A program made the translations under genes and the position numbers. Of a DNA stretch of 56,625 nt, positions 33,925 through 43,495 are shown piece by piece. The stretch spans positions 1 to 56,625 of the forward strand of contig JAUNVQ010000017.1 of NCBI GenBank assembly GCA_030540715.1, in the 5' to 3' direction. The DNA comes from Actinomycetaceae bacterium (GTDB lineage Bacteria > Actinomycetota > Actinomycetes > Actinomycetales > Actinomycetaceae). Numbering within the stretch: position 1 is the first letter of the stretch; each line of letters begins with the position of its first letter. The notes beneath the pieces are model-generated. The model saw only the letters and a list, made by a program, of their open reading frames with translations, made no database searches and had not been told where the DNA came from.

Positions 33925-36615
33925 TTACCCCTCTTGTTCTTCGCTATTCTTCGAGGTTACCTGATCCATGGTCGTTTCTTCCACAGATTGGCTACCTTCT
34001 GAGCCGTCAGTTTCCTTCATTTTCTCGCAAGAATTATGCTGGTCATCCTGTTCAGCATTTTCTTCCTCGTCAATATCACGTTCCTGGTTGCGAGCAACAG
34101 CTAGCACTCGGTCACCTTTATCAGGACGAGTAAAAATAACTCCCTGAGTTGTTCGCCCAGTACGTGGAACCTCGTTGACTGCTGAACGCTGAACCTTTCC
34201 AGAGTTCATAATGACCAGCACCTCGGTTGTTTCCTCAACTATCAAAGCGCCCACCAAATCTCCACGTTCCTCACGCAGGTTCGCTACCTTAATACCTAAG
34301 CCACCTCGACCTTGCGTACGGTATTCGTCAACACTTGTGCGTTTTGCATAGCCACCTTCGGTGACGACCAACAGATCAGATTGTTCTTTCACAACGTCCA
34401 TAGCCAGCAGGCTGTCACCTGACCTAAAGCGCATACCTGTTACACCTGAAGTAGCACGTCCCGTGGGGCGCAGGGCTTCATCAGAGGCCGTAAAACGTAG
34501 CGACTGTCCCTTGCGAGACACCAGCAACAAATCATCATCGGCATTGCAAAGCACCGCAGAGACAACATGATCTACTAATGCGTTGCCGTTGTCGTCATTG
34601 CCTTCAACTTCACGGAGATTGATGGCAATGACACCACCAGAACGATTCGAGTCGTATTCTGAAAGGCGTGTTTTCTTAACGATCCCCCCGGCTGTAGCTA
34701 ACACGAGGTAGTCAGCCTGCATATAGTCATTGATATCAAGTACCTGAGCAATGGCCTCGTCTGGTTGGAAAGCCAACAGGTTCGCAACGTGTTGGCCCTT
34801 AGAATCGCGGCCGCCCTCTGGAAGCTCATAGCCCTTGGCACGGTAAACTCGCCCGCGGTTGGTAAAGAACAGTAACCAGTGATGCGTTGTTGTTGTAAAG
34901 AAGTGATCCACCACATCATCTTGGCGAAGCTGCGCACCTTTAATACCTTTACCACCGCGTTTTTGGGCACGATACTGGTCCACGCGAGTACGTTTGACAT
35001 ATCCGTCATGGGTGATAGTAACAACCACGTCTTCTTCAGGGATAAGGTCCTCCATTGACATTTCACCGCTGAAAGGCACTATCTCTGTACGGCGATCATC
35101 GCCATATTTATCAACGATTTCTTGCAGCTCATTACCAATAATTTCACGTTGACGTGCAGGTTTTTCCAAAATATCTTCAAGATCTTTGACACGTTCAGTC
35201 AGTTGAGCGTGTTCATCCACAATCTTTTGATGTTCCAAGGCTGCAAGGCGGCGAAGCTGCAATGCCAAAATTGCATCGGCTTGAATTTGGTCAACACCGA
35301 GTAACTCCATAAGGCCTGCACGCGCTTCATCAACAGTGGGCGAGCGTCTAATCAATGCAATGACTTCATCAAGGGCATCAAGGGCTCGCAGATAGCCTTC
35401 TAAAATATGTAGGCGCTCTTTGGCTTTACCCAAACGGAACTCTGTGCGACGTCTGATAACATCCATCTGGTGATCCACCCAGTGACGGATAAATCCGTCA
35501 AGACTCAAAGTCCGTGGAACGCCATCAACCAATGCCAACATATTAGCTGGGAACGAATCCTGAAGCTGCGTCCTCTTATATAAATTATTGAGGACGACTT
35601 TTGCGATTGCATCCCTCTTTAAGACGATGACAAGGCGTTGCCCTGAACGTGACGAAGTTTCATCACGCATGTCAGCAATACCTTGAATCTGACCATCTTT
35701 GACAAGTTGTGCGATCTTCGTTGCCAAATTGTCTGGGTTGACTTGATAGGGGAGTTCAGTAACAACAAGACACGTGCGCCCCTGAAGTTCCTCAACTTCA
35801 ACAACGGCGCGCTGTATCACCGAACCCCGGCCCGTGCGATACATTTCTTCAATACCCTTGCGACCAAGGATCGTGGCGCCAGTTGGAAAATCAGGCCCTG
35901 GAATACGTTTAATAAGGCCTTCAAGCAGTTCTTCACGGGAAATATCTGGGTTTTGCAGATACCACTGAACACCCGATGCCAGTTCGCGCAGGTTGTGCGG
36001 TGGAATACGGGTAGCCATACCAACGGCAATACCTTCAGAACCATTGCACAGTAACTGTGGGAATCGTGCGGGAAGAACCGTGGGTTCCTGGAATCGACCG
36101 TCGTAGTTATCCATGAAATCGACGGTGTTCTCATCAATATCACGCACCATCTCCATCGCCAAAGGAGCCATCTTGGACTCGGTATAGCGCATAGCAGCAG
36201 GACCAAGGTTACCTGGCGAACCAAAGTTACCTTGACCTGCTACAAGAGGATAACGCAAAGACCAAGGCTGGACCATGCGTGCCAGGGCATCATAGACAGA
36301 GGAGTCACCGTGTGGATGGAACTTACCCAAAACATCACCCACAACGGCAGCTGATTTATGGAAAGCAGAATTAGGACGGTAACCACCGTGATACATCGCG
36401 TACAAGATACGCCGATGTACGGGTTTCATCCCGTCACGCACGTCAGGCAAGGCTCGCCCAACAATCACCGACATTGCATAGTCCAGGTAGGATCTCTGCA
36501 TTTCTTTTTCTAAGTCGATCCGGTCGACACGCCCCGCGGTGAAACTTTGATTCTCTGCTTGAACAGTATCGTTGGGCTGTTGGTCTATATTAAGATCGCT
36601 TTGTTGATCGCTCAC
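33925..36615 (-). CDS. gyrA: DNA gyrase subunit A
   Basis: 896 residues, GTG start with GGGAG SD site, 21 bp after gyrB. Breakage-reunion subunit with catalytic Tyr144 in AMRYTESKM. The quinolone-determining region reads HGDSSVYD with Ser105 and Asp109 (E. coli Ser83 and Asp87 equivalents), the susceptible-type residues. The C-terminal beta-pinwheel begins near residue 530 and contains the GyrA-box [10 protein letters not shown] needed for DNA wrapping. The last about 50 residues are an acidic low-complexity tail ([10 protein letters not shown] region), likely regulatory or disordered. Works with GyrB to introduce negative supercoils, opposing TopA. Confidence 0.98.
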   Translation of the reverse strand: MSDQQSDLNIDQQPNDTVQAENQSFTAGRVDRIDLEKEMQRSYLDYAMSVIVGRALPDVRDGMKPVHRRILYAMYHGGYRPNSAFHKSAAVVGDVLGKFHPHGDSSVYDALARMVQPWSLRYPLVAGQGNFGSPGNLGPAAMRYTESKMAPLAMEMVRDIDENTVDFMDNYDGRFQEPTVLPARFPQLLCNGSEGIAVGMATRIPPHNLRELASGVQWYLQNPDISREELLEGLIKRIPGPDFPTGATILGRKGIEEMYRTGRGSVIQRAVVEVEELQGRTCLVVTELPYQVNPDNLATKIAQLVKDGQIQGIADMRDETSSRSGQRLVIVLKRDAIAKVVLNNLYKRTQLQDSFPANMLALVDGVPRTLSLDGFIRHWVDHQMDVIRRRTEFRLGKAKERLHILEGYLRALDALDEVIALIRRSPTVDEARAGLMELLGVDQIQADAILALQLRRLAALEHQKIVDEHAQLTERVKDLEDILEKPARQREIIGNELQEIVDKYGDDRRTEIVPFSGEMSMEDLIPEEDVVVTITHDGYVKRTRVDQYRAQKRGGKGIKGAQLRQDDVVDHFFTTTTHHWLLFFTNRGRVYRAKGYELPEGGRDSKGQHVANLLAFQPDEAIAQVLDINDYMQADYLVLATAGGIVKKTRLSEYDSNRSGGVIAINLREVEGNDDNGNALVDHVVSAVLCNADDDLLLVSRKGQSLRFTASDEALRPTGRATSGVTGMRFRSGDSLLAMDVVKEQSDLLVVTEGGYAKRTSVDEYRTQGRGGLGIKVANLREERGDLVGALIVEETTEVLVIMNSGKVQRSAVNEVPRTGRTTQGVIFTRPDKGDRVLAVARNQERDIDEEENAEQDDQHNSCEKMKETDGSEGSQSVEETTMDQVTSKNSEEQEG

Positions 36616-36636
36616 GCTTTACTCCCAAACTAGAAA

Positions 36637-38688
36637 TTAAATATCAAGGAAACGAACATTTTGGGCATTACGTTGAATAAACTCACGTCGAGATTCCACA
36701 TCATCGCCCATCAAAACATGGAACACCTCATCGGCTGAGGCAGCCTCGGCCAGTGTGACCTGACGCAGTAACCGATCTTCAGGATCCATCGTTGTTTCCC
36801 ACAGTTCTTGGGCATCCATCTCACCAAGACCTTTATACCTTTGTACACCGCCTTCTTTTGGTAGCTTCTTCCCTGACTGAAGCCCTAACTCAAGCTGTTT
36901 ATCACGCTCTGCATCAGAGTACACAAACTCATGTTCGGAATTGGACCATTTCAAACGATACAAAGGCGGTGAAGCCAAAAAGACGTGGCCACTTTCAATC
37001 AGAGGACGCATATATCTAAATAAAAGTGTCATCAGCAAAGTGGTAATATGCTGACCGTCAACATCAGCGTCAGCCATCAACACAATCGTATGATAGCGCA
37101 GTTTTTCGATAGAAAACTCTTCACCGATCCCCGTACCGAAAGCCGTAATCAGTGACTGGATTTCTTGACTGGATAAAGCCCTGTCAAGCCTGGCTTTTTC
37201 CACGTTAAGGATCTTGCCGCGCAGTGGCAAAATAGCTTGATGTGCAGGATCACGACCCTGCACAGCGGAACCACCTGCAGAATCACCCTCTACAATGAAA
37301 ATTTCACACTTCGAGGCATCACGTGAGGAGCAGTCCCTCAGTTTTCCAGGCATTGATGCTGATTCCAAAATACCTTTGCGTCGTGTTGCTTCACGGGCTT
37401 TACGCGCCGCGATGCGTGCCGCGGCAGCCTGCTGGGCTTTGACGATGATGGCCTTCGCATCAATTGGGTGGGCATCAAACCAGTCTCCAAGGCGCGCGTA
37501 AACTTGGCTTTGAACAAAGGTTTTGGCCTCTGTATTACCAAGTTTTGTTTTTGTCTGGCCTTCGAATTGTGGCTCTGTGAGTTTCACGGAGATAACCGCT
37601 GTTAAACCTTCACGAACATCGTCGCCTGACAGGTTCGGATCTTTATCCTTTAAGATGTTCTTTTCTCGCGCATACTTATTAACGACAGACGTAAGTGCAG
37701 AACGGAAGCCTTCTTCGTGGGCGCCACCCTCTGTAGTGTTGATCGTATTGGCGTAGGTGTAAACCGATTCTGAATAGGAACTTGTCCATTGCATTGCGAT
37801 TTCTAGTGAAATCGTCGCGGTATCGTTATCGGCTTCAAGGTCAATAATTTCATTATTAATAATTTCGGCTTTTTTCGTGCTGTTAATGTAGTCAACATAG
37901 TCAGAAAGACCATGTTCGTAGCAGTATGACACCTGACGGAAACCGGGAACAGGATCGTCTTCGGTTCCTTTTTCGTCACCTGTTACCTCATCACCAGCAT
38001 CAATCGCATTGGGGCGTTCATCAGTAAGTGTAATACGGATACCCCTGTTAAGAAATGCCATCTGCTGGAAGCGCACTCGCAGTGTTTCAAAATCATATTC
38101 AGTTGTTTCAAAGATCTGAGGATCTGCATAAAATACCTGGGTTGTGCCAGTTTCAGTTGTTGGCTCACCGCGTTCAAGCTCACATGCTGGATGGCCTCCA
38201 TTGGCAAAGGACATATGCCAGTTGTAGCCATCGCGTTTAATATAGGACTCCATGCGTGTTGACAAGGCATTAACAACCGATACACCCACACCGTGCAAAC
38301 CACCAGAGACAGCATAACCTGATCCGCCAAATTTGCCGCCGGCATGCAAAATCGTCATCACCACTTCAACAGTTGGACGATGTTCAGTGGGATGTTCTTC
38401 TACGGGAATACCGCGACCATTATCGGATACTTTAACGCCACCGTCTTCTTGCAAGACGATTTCAATATGATCACAGTATCCAGCCAGGGCTTCGTCAATC
38501 GAGTTATCAACAACTTCATAAACCAGGTGGTGTAGGCCTCGTTCTCCAGTGGAACCTATATACATACCTGGCCGTTTACGAACAGCCTCCAAGCCCTCTA
38601 ATACGGTAATATCGCTTGCTTCATATGTATGCTCTTTGGATACCTTCTTGGGTACAGAGCTTTTATTTTCATTGTGATTATCCGCCAC
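36637..38688 (-). CDS. gyrB: DNA gyrase subunit B
   Basis: 683 residues, GTG start 9 nt after AAGGAG. GHKL ATPase domain: [42 protein letters not shown]. Transducer domain, then [19 protein letters not shown] (metal-binding Glu), [13 protein letters not shown] and [20 protein letters not shown]-terminus [12 protein letters not shown] is family-typical. First gene of the gyrB-gyrA-DUF3566 operon. Its leader contains the GC-rich stem-loop at 38722-38755. dnaN-recF-dciA lie upstream on the same strand, but a methyltransferase on the opposite strand separates them. Confidence 0.98.
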   Translation of the reverse strand: MADNHNENKSSVPKKVSKEHTYEASDITVLEGLEAVRKRPGMYIGSTGERGLHHLVYEVVDNSIDEALAGYCDHIEIVLQEDGGVKVSDNGRGIPVEEHPTEHRPTVEVVMTILHAGGKFGGSGYAVSGGLHGVGVSVVNALSTRMESYIKRDGYNWHMSFANGGHPACELERGEPTTETGTTQVFYADPQIFETTEYDFETLRVRFQQMAFLNRGIRITLTDERPNAIDAGDEVTGDEKGTEDDPVPGFRQVSYCYEHGLSDYVDYINSTKKAEIINNEIIDLEADNDTATISLEIAMQWTSSYSESVYTYANTINTTEGGAHEEGFRSALTSVVNKYAREKNILKDKDPNLSGDDVREGLTAVISVKLTEPQFEGQTKTKLGNTEAKTFVQSQVYARLGDWFDAHPIDAKAIIVKAQQAAAARIAARKAREATRRKGILESASMPGKLRDCSSRDASKCEIFIVEGDSAGGSAVQGRDPAHQAILPLRGKILNVEKARLDRALSSQEIQSLITAFGTGIGEEFSIEKLRYHTIVLMADADVDGQHITTLLMTLLFRYMRPLIESGHVFLASPPLYRLKWSNSEHEFVYSDAERDKQLELGLQSGKKLPKEGGVQRYKGLGEMDAQELWETTMDPEDRLLRQVTLAEAASADEVFHVLMGDDVESRREFIQRNAQNVRFLDI

Positions 38689-39135
38689 GAAGGGATACTC
38701 CTTGCAGTCTCTTTATCGACAACGTGGCCGGGTTCGCAACTGCGCCCGGCCGTGTCTGTTTTCCTTGTCTATTGTACCTTGTTTCTTGCCTTATCATGCG
38801 CCAAGAAAGCCTGAATGAACGTTTACCAAGCTGAATGGCTGTGTGAGTACCCCCACACATCTGGCAGGGGTAACTCGCCCTATAGGGATTACACGGATTC
38901 CTTTTCTTGTTGCTATTCGCAATTCACATCATCACTTCGGATGCAGGCATTCGCACACGCACACTTGGCGTGCCACCTTTTGAACGAACCCCACACATTT
39001 GGTTGTTTTATAATAGGGGTGATGCAGCACCATCTTTTGTCGTTTTCTATGCTTGGGTCGCACTTTATACAGCCACATCTTGCTCCCGGGGGGGCTACCA
39101 CTGATCCTTTACACGTTGGCCGTCAAGCTCACTCA
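38689..39135. other. 447-bp divergent region between gyrB and methyltransferase
   Basis: Contains the gyrB leader hairpin and presumably both promoters. In-frame extension of the methyltransferase reaches 38815 but has no SD site and an unusual Cys/His-rich composition, so this part is treated as non-coding. A GGGGTGATG at about 39014-39025 offers an alternative start for it. Confidence 0.4.
38722..38755 (-). promoter_or_regulatory. GC-rich stem-loop in gyrB leader
   Basis: GGCCGGG (38726-38732) pairs with CCCGGCC (38745-38751); four more pairs including two G-U extend it to 11 bp. It ends about 30 nt before the gyrB start and just upstream of its SD site, so it could modulate gyrB expression; no T-run follows, so it is not an intrinsic terminator. 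Confidence 0.5.
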
Positions 39136-40041
39136 ATGGCAAATCCCTACGATATTGCGGCTGAGGATTATTCCCAGCTTCGCCCTCCTTACCCTCACGA
39201 CGCTCTTACCTATATCGCCAGCCACCTACCCTCCGCCCCATCATTGTCTCTATCAAAGACGAGGCCACTGATCAACAATGATGCCATAGGCTACTCAGCA
39301 CTTAGACCCTCACCGCACAAAATTATCGACTTGAACAACACATCCAACCCATCTTCTACAATTGACTTAGTTGACATTGGTTCTGGTAACGGCTTCTTTT
39401 TATGGCAGCTTGCTCGTTTTCTTGATCCTACTCAACGTGTCACCATCACTGCCGTTGAACCTTCCTCGGCAATGCGCGCTTCATTCCATCACGAAAGGTT
39501 CAAAGCTAACCTACCCAGTCAGTGGTCATGCGAGCTTGTTGATGCCAGCGCTGAAGAACTTCCCTTAACAAGCTCACACTACAATGCAGTAGCATGCGCA
39601 CAAGCCTGGCATTGGCTCGACGCACAGAAAGTATCTAAGGAGCTTGGCCGAATTATGCTGCCTGGCTCACCAGTTTTCATTATTTTCAATCAACTCAATG
39701 TTGAGTTTGCCTGGATCAAACGTCTCACACGAATTATGCGTTCTGGTGACATTCACCGTAGCGATAAACCACCCCGGCTAAGCCCCGACTTCACCACCCC
39801 AACACTTCACTCCACTTCCTTTACACATTGTTTAACACCCCAACAAGTACTGGCTTTGGGGCGTACCCGTTCATCTTATTTGCGATCCTCGCCGTCAGGA
39901 CGTGAACACATGCAAAATAACCTTCGCTGGTATATATATGATCATATGGGTTTTTGTGATGAGCAGCTCATTGAACTGCCCTATCTGTGTTTTGTCTGGC
40001 TAGCTCACTATCAACCAATCAATTCGATGCGTTCATCCTAG
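39136..40041 (+). CDS. class I SAM-dependent methyltransferase
   Basis: 301 residues from ATG 39136, chosen because MANPYDIAAEDYSQLRPPYP is the usual opening of this family (Tyr...RPxYP); no clear SD site. Motif I is DLVDIGSGNGFFLWQL, followed by TAVEPSSAMRASF (motif II acidic residue) and DASAEELPLTSSHYNAVACAQAWHW, the YcgJ/UbiE-like type. Between the N-terminal helix and motif I there is a non-conserved insert of about 45 residues. Substrate unknown. It is the only plus-strand gene in a 19-kb minus-strand stretch and overlaps the dciA stop codon tail to tail (CTAG). Confidence 0.8.
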   Translation: MANPYDIAAEDYSQLRPPYPHDALTYIASHLPSAPSLSLSKTRPLINNDAIGYSALRPSPHKIIDLNNTSNPSSTIDLVDIGSGNGFFLWQLARFLDPTQRVTITAVEPSSAMRASFHHERFKANLPSQWSCELVDASAEELPLTSSHYNAVACAQAWHWLDAQKVSKELGRIMLPGSPVFIIFNQLNVEFAWIKRLTRIMRSGDIHRSDKPPRLSPDFTTPTLHSTSFTHCLTPQQVLALGRTRSSYLRSSPSGREHMQNNLRWYIYDHMGFCDEQLIELPYLCFVWLAHYQPINSMRSS

Positions 40042-40784
40042 CCATAAGTATCCCTGGGGCCACGGCCTTTCACATGATAGGGGCCATATTTCCACGATGG
40101 ACCTTTGGGTGGAAGGATAATCAGCTTATGAACCTTTGCGCTCATCATCTTGTCGCATCGTTCCATTAACTGGGGAATCTCGTAACGTAAAGCCTGTGAC
40201 CACGCGGTTGTACGTGCACGAACTGTCAGCGTTCCCTTGCTATAGGATTCAGCAACAGTATGTTGATCAATCTTTGGTCCAGCAACCCGACTCCACTCCT
40301 GTAACACAGTGGCTGTTTCAATTGATTCTTCCCATCCAAAAGATCGGATGCAGTGTTTCAATGCTCGGCTCACTCGTTGAGGTGAGCGCCTAGCATAGTG
40401 CCAGTCTAGCGCTCGATTTGCAAAGCCTGGACTTGGCTGCAACTCATATTGTTGCAGTGGTGTCAGCTTTGTTGCATGTGAAGTGTGCTCATTGTGAAGG
40501 CTGTCATTTACCTCATCAAAAGGTTGAAGCTGTCGTTTTTCAGAGGACGAATACTTCTGTTGCGATCGGTCTTTTCGTTCAAGTGCATCAAATTGCGCCG
40601 CGTTCAGCCTTACCCCACCGCGACGCCATGCCTCGTCTTGTGCACTGCGAAATGCTTCAATAGCCATAACAGCATGCCCAGCTTCATCACGTGAAATTTG
40701 TGCTTCATGCGGCGAAAGCTGCTGTTCTTTGGCGCGATCTTCACAAAACATAGCAATGTTCGGGACTTCTTTATCCATGACCAT
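40038..40784 (-). CDS. dciA: DUF721/DciA-family protein
   Basis: 248 residues from ATG 40784 (AAGGA SD inside the recF end; 14-nt overlap with recF). The first about 135 residues are charged and low-conservation. The C-terminal DUF721 domain contains LQEWSRVAGPKIDQHTVAES, GTLTVRARTTAWSQALRYEIPQL and the actinobacterial terminal block PSWKYGPYHVKGRGPRDTYG. DciA proteins load the replicative helicase DnaB in bacteria lacking DnaC/DnaI, and in actinobacteria sit between recF and gyrB, as here. The N-terminal extension upstream to 40925 overlaps recF and is not used. Confidence 0.88.
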   Translation of the reverse strand: MVMDKEVPNIAMFCEDRAKEQQLSPHEAQISRDEAGHAVMAIEAFRSAQDEAWRRGGVRLNAAQFDALERKDRSQQKYSSSEKRQLQPFDEVNDSLHNEHTSHATKLTPLQQYELQPSPGFANRALDWHYARRSPQRVSRALKHCIRSFGWEESIETATVLQEWSRVAGPKIDQHTVAESYSKGTLTVRARTTAWSQALRYEIPQLMERCDKMMSAKVHKLIILPPKGPSWKYGPYHVKGRGPRDTYG

Positions 40785-42009
40785 CACCGCTATCCTTAAC
40801 GTTCGCGGTAGATTCGAAAGCCTTATCGCGCGCAGATATGCACGAAATGCGTTCCCCAGCATCATTGCGGGCCATGCGAACATCATAGTAGTGCGCGTCA
40901 AGAGTTTCAGGAACATCGGCTTCAACCGCTGCAGTAATTAACACCTGTTCGGCCTGTTCAATAACATGCGTTAATGCATCACGCCGGGATGTATCTAGCT
41001 CAGCAAAAACATCATCAAGAATAAGGATTGGCCGTTCCTCAAGAAGGTGGCTCAATAGCTCAAACTCCGCAAGTCGCAAAGCAAGGGCTACCGACCATGT
41101 TTCCCCATGTGAAGCAAATCCTTTGACAGCCACATTGTCTAAACAAATATGCACATCGTCACGGTGTGGGCCAACCAGATTGATACCACGCTCCAATTCA
41201 CGTTCATAAACTGTAGCTAAGCTGTTATAAAACGCTTTGTCAACCTGGTCAATCACCTCCCAGTCAGGTGTTTCCCCTTTCGGTACACCTGGAAGATGTG
41301 GCTGGTAACTAATCGTTAGTTCACGTTCGGCTTGACATACCGTATGGTGCGCTTCAGCGGCTAATGGCTCAAGTTGGCGCAGCAGGCATGCCCGTTCAGC
41401 GATAATTCGCGATCCCACCTGAACAAGTTGGTCATTCCATACCTGAAGCATCGTTGAAGCCTCAGGGCTGCGATAGCCACCGGAGTATTTAAGGTTTCGT
41501 AAAAATGCTGAACGCTGGTGAGCAATCTTCATATAGTCGCTTAACCACGTCGCATAGTGAAGCGACGACTGTGTAGCAAGTTCGTCAATGAAGTGGCGTC
41601 GTGTAGCTGGATCGGTGCGAATGATCGATACGTCTTCTGGGGCAAAAAGAACGGAATGAATAATGCCTCGAATTTCTCTTGGGTTCACCTGGTTTCTATT
41701 TAATCGTGCACGATTTGCCTTTCCTGAAACAATCTCTACATCAATCAGACGTTCGCGCCCCTGCGTATGCAGTTTAACGCGAACTACAGCCCCACGCGGC
41801 TCTTTTGTTTCTTCTGCACTCATTCGCACTAATGCTTGATCAGCATTAACACGATGTGAACGAAATGTTGAAAGATAGTGGATCGCTTCAACGAAATTTG
41901 TTTTGCCCTGACCATTAGAGCCCATCAAAACATTGACACCCTGATGCAACTGCATGACGCTATGGCTATATGAGCGATAGTCATCCAGGGCAATATCAGA
42001 GATCCACAC
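40771..42009 (-). CDS. recF: DNA repair ATPase RecF
   Basis: 412 residues, GTG start 9 bp after dnaN. SMC/ABC-like ATPase: MWISDIALDDYRSY opening, Walker A GSNGQGKT (30-37), NFVEAIHYL, the SVALALRLAEFELL signature helix and Walker B RPILILDDVFAELD with the D-loop. Loads RecA at gaps with RecO and RecR. The SD site is weak, so translation is probably coupled to dnaN. Longer than E. coli RecF (357) mainly through a C-terminal extension ending SCISARDKAFESTANV. Confidence 0.95.
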   Translation of the reverse strand: MWISDIALDDYRSYSHSVMQLHQGVNVLMGSNGQGKTNFVEAIHYLSTFRSHRVNADQALVRMSAEETKEPRGAVVRVKLHTQGRERLIDVEIVSGKANRARLNRNQVNPREIRGIIHSVLFAPEDVSIIRTDPATRRHFIDELATQSSLHYATWLSDYMKIAHQRSAFLRNLKYSGGYRSPEASTMLQVWNDQLVQVGSRIIAERACLLRQLEPLAAEAHHTVCQAERELTISYQPHLPGVPKGETPDWEVIDQVDKAFYNSLATVYERELERGINLVGPHRDDVHICLDNVAVKGFASHGETWSVALALRLAEFELLSHLLEERPILILDDVFAELDTSRRDALTHVIEQAEQVLITAAVEADVPETLDAHYYDVRMARNDAGERISCISARDKAFESTANVKDSGDGHG

Positions 42010-42018
42010 GGCACTGAT

Positions 42019-43158
42019 TTACAGGCGAATAGGCATCAATAGGTAACGGAAATCCTGGTCATCGTCACCTTGGGGATCATCTTGACCCGTTAACAAAGCT
42101 GGCTTTGCCGGATGGGTAAAAGAAAAACGTGCATAGTTGGTATCCAAGGCGTTAAGACCGTCCAGTAAATAATGTGGATTAAATGCTGTGGTAATTTCTT
42201 CACCTGAATAGATGCACTGCAATTCTTCAACCGCGGTGGCATCATCGCCTTCTCCGCCCTCTAAACGGGCTGTCCCCTCGCTAAAGGTCAGACGTACGGC
42301 AGCCATCTTCGGGATCACCAAAGCGACACGACGCACAGCACCGATAAGCACCTGACGGTCAACAAGAACAGAATACTCGGTGGTTTCTGGGAAAAGTCGG
42401 GCCACTGGCGGATAATCACCATCAGTAAGCTGGGATGTCATATGGCGTCCTTCTGCCCCTACAGCCATCAATGCCGATGCTGGTGCGCCATCGTCGCCAG
42501 CAGGTTGAGGCAATGCAAGATCAAGCTGTGCCCCACCTGTCAATGATTTTGCCATATCTTGAAGTGTACGGGCCTTAATTAACAGATCTGTTGTCATACT
42601 GGAATCCAATGGTTTCCAGCGCAGTTTCCGCACAGCTAAACGATAGCGGTCTGTGGACATAAACGTGATAAGGTCGCCTGTAACTTCCATACGGATTGTT
42701 GTATATAAAGGCAGCGTCACATCTGATGAAGCAGCAACGGCAACTTGCGCAACTGCCTGCGAAAAGGCTTGAGAATCCAAAATACCGGAAGGAGTTGGGA
42801 ATTGAGGCAGTTCAGGATAGGTGTCAATAGGCATTGTCATCAGTGAAAATCGTGCAGAGCCGCACGCAATCTTCACTTTTGCACCATCAAGTTCAACATC
42901 AACTGGTTGAGACGGAAGTGCCTTGCAGATTTCGGCCAGCAGTTTACCTGACACAAGTACCTGGCCTGGTTGTTCAACAGTGGCTTCGAAAGTTGAGGTC
43001 GATGAAACTTCGTAATCAAAACTGGAGATCGTTACCGTGTCCTGTTCTGCTTCAAGACGCAAGCCCGCCAGCACCGGTGAGGCAGGATGCATAGGAAGGA
43101 TACGAGCCGTCCACGTTACTACCTCTGATAATACTTCTCGTTCAACCCGAAATTTCAC
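42019..43158 (-). CDS. dnaN: DNA polymerase III beta sliding clamp
   Basis: 379 residues; MKFRVEREVLSEVVTWTARILP opening, three similar clamp domains, C-terminal YLLMPIRL, all typical for DnaN. Processivity clamp of the replisome, loaded by the complex containing HolB (also in this window). First gene of dnaN-recF-dciA. The usual upstream neighbour dnaA is absent within 13 kb on this side. An acidic insert (DDPQGDDDQDF) precedes the last strand. Confidence 0.97.
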   Translation of the reverse strand: MKFRVEREVLSEVVTWTARILPMHPASPVLAGLRLEAEQDTVTISSFDYEVSSTSTFEATVEQPGQVLVSGKLLAEICKALPSQPVDVELDGAKVKIACGSARFSLMTMPIDTYPELPQFPTPSGILDSQAFSQAVAQVAVAASSDVTLPLYTTIRMEVTGDLITFMSTDRYRLAVRKLRWKPLDSSMTTDLLIKARTLQDMAKSLTGGAQLDLALPQPAGDDGAPASALMAVGAEGRHMTSQLTDGDYPPVARLFPETTEYSVLVDRQVLIGAVRRVALVIPKMAAVRLTFSEGTARLEGGEGDDATAVEELQCIYSGEEITTAFNPHYLLDGLNALDTNYARFSFTHPAKPALLTGQDDPQGDDDQDFRYLLMPIRL

Positions 43159-43495
43159 GATCGCGCCTTTCTGTTACTGCGGTAAATGAGCTGTCAAGGC
43201 CAGCCTGGACAACAAAGCACCGACTATCTGCCTGCCTTTTTGCATACTATATATAGGATACGTTAAAGGATACCTTTTTACACAGTGCGCGAACAAGGTG
43301 GCCTCCACAGTGTGTACCCCGTGTGCCATAACAAATCATCCGCGTGCGCACAGCGCATACATAAGCATCGTCATTCAAGCCAGACGGGCACTATAGACCT
43401 GGAAACTGGCTCTGGCTCATGCTTCCACTCTTCGTTTGCGAATCATCGTAATAAGTACTGGCACATGCTGACAATAAATAAAGTCTTACCACTTA
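43159..43495. other. 337-bp region upstream of dnaN
   Basis: Expected position of oriC in the canonical dnaA-oriC-dnaN order, but I find no cluster of TTATCCACA-type DnaA boxes. It holds an AT-rich segment with ACTATATATAG (about 43246-43256) and a direct repeat AGGATAC (43255-43261 and 43267-43273), probably the dnaN promoter region. Confidence 0.45.

Noticed and set aside
43159-43495. oriC upstream of dnaN
   Set aside because: No cluster of DnaA boxes could be found; only an AT-rich promoter-like stretch.
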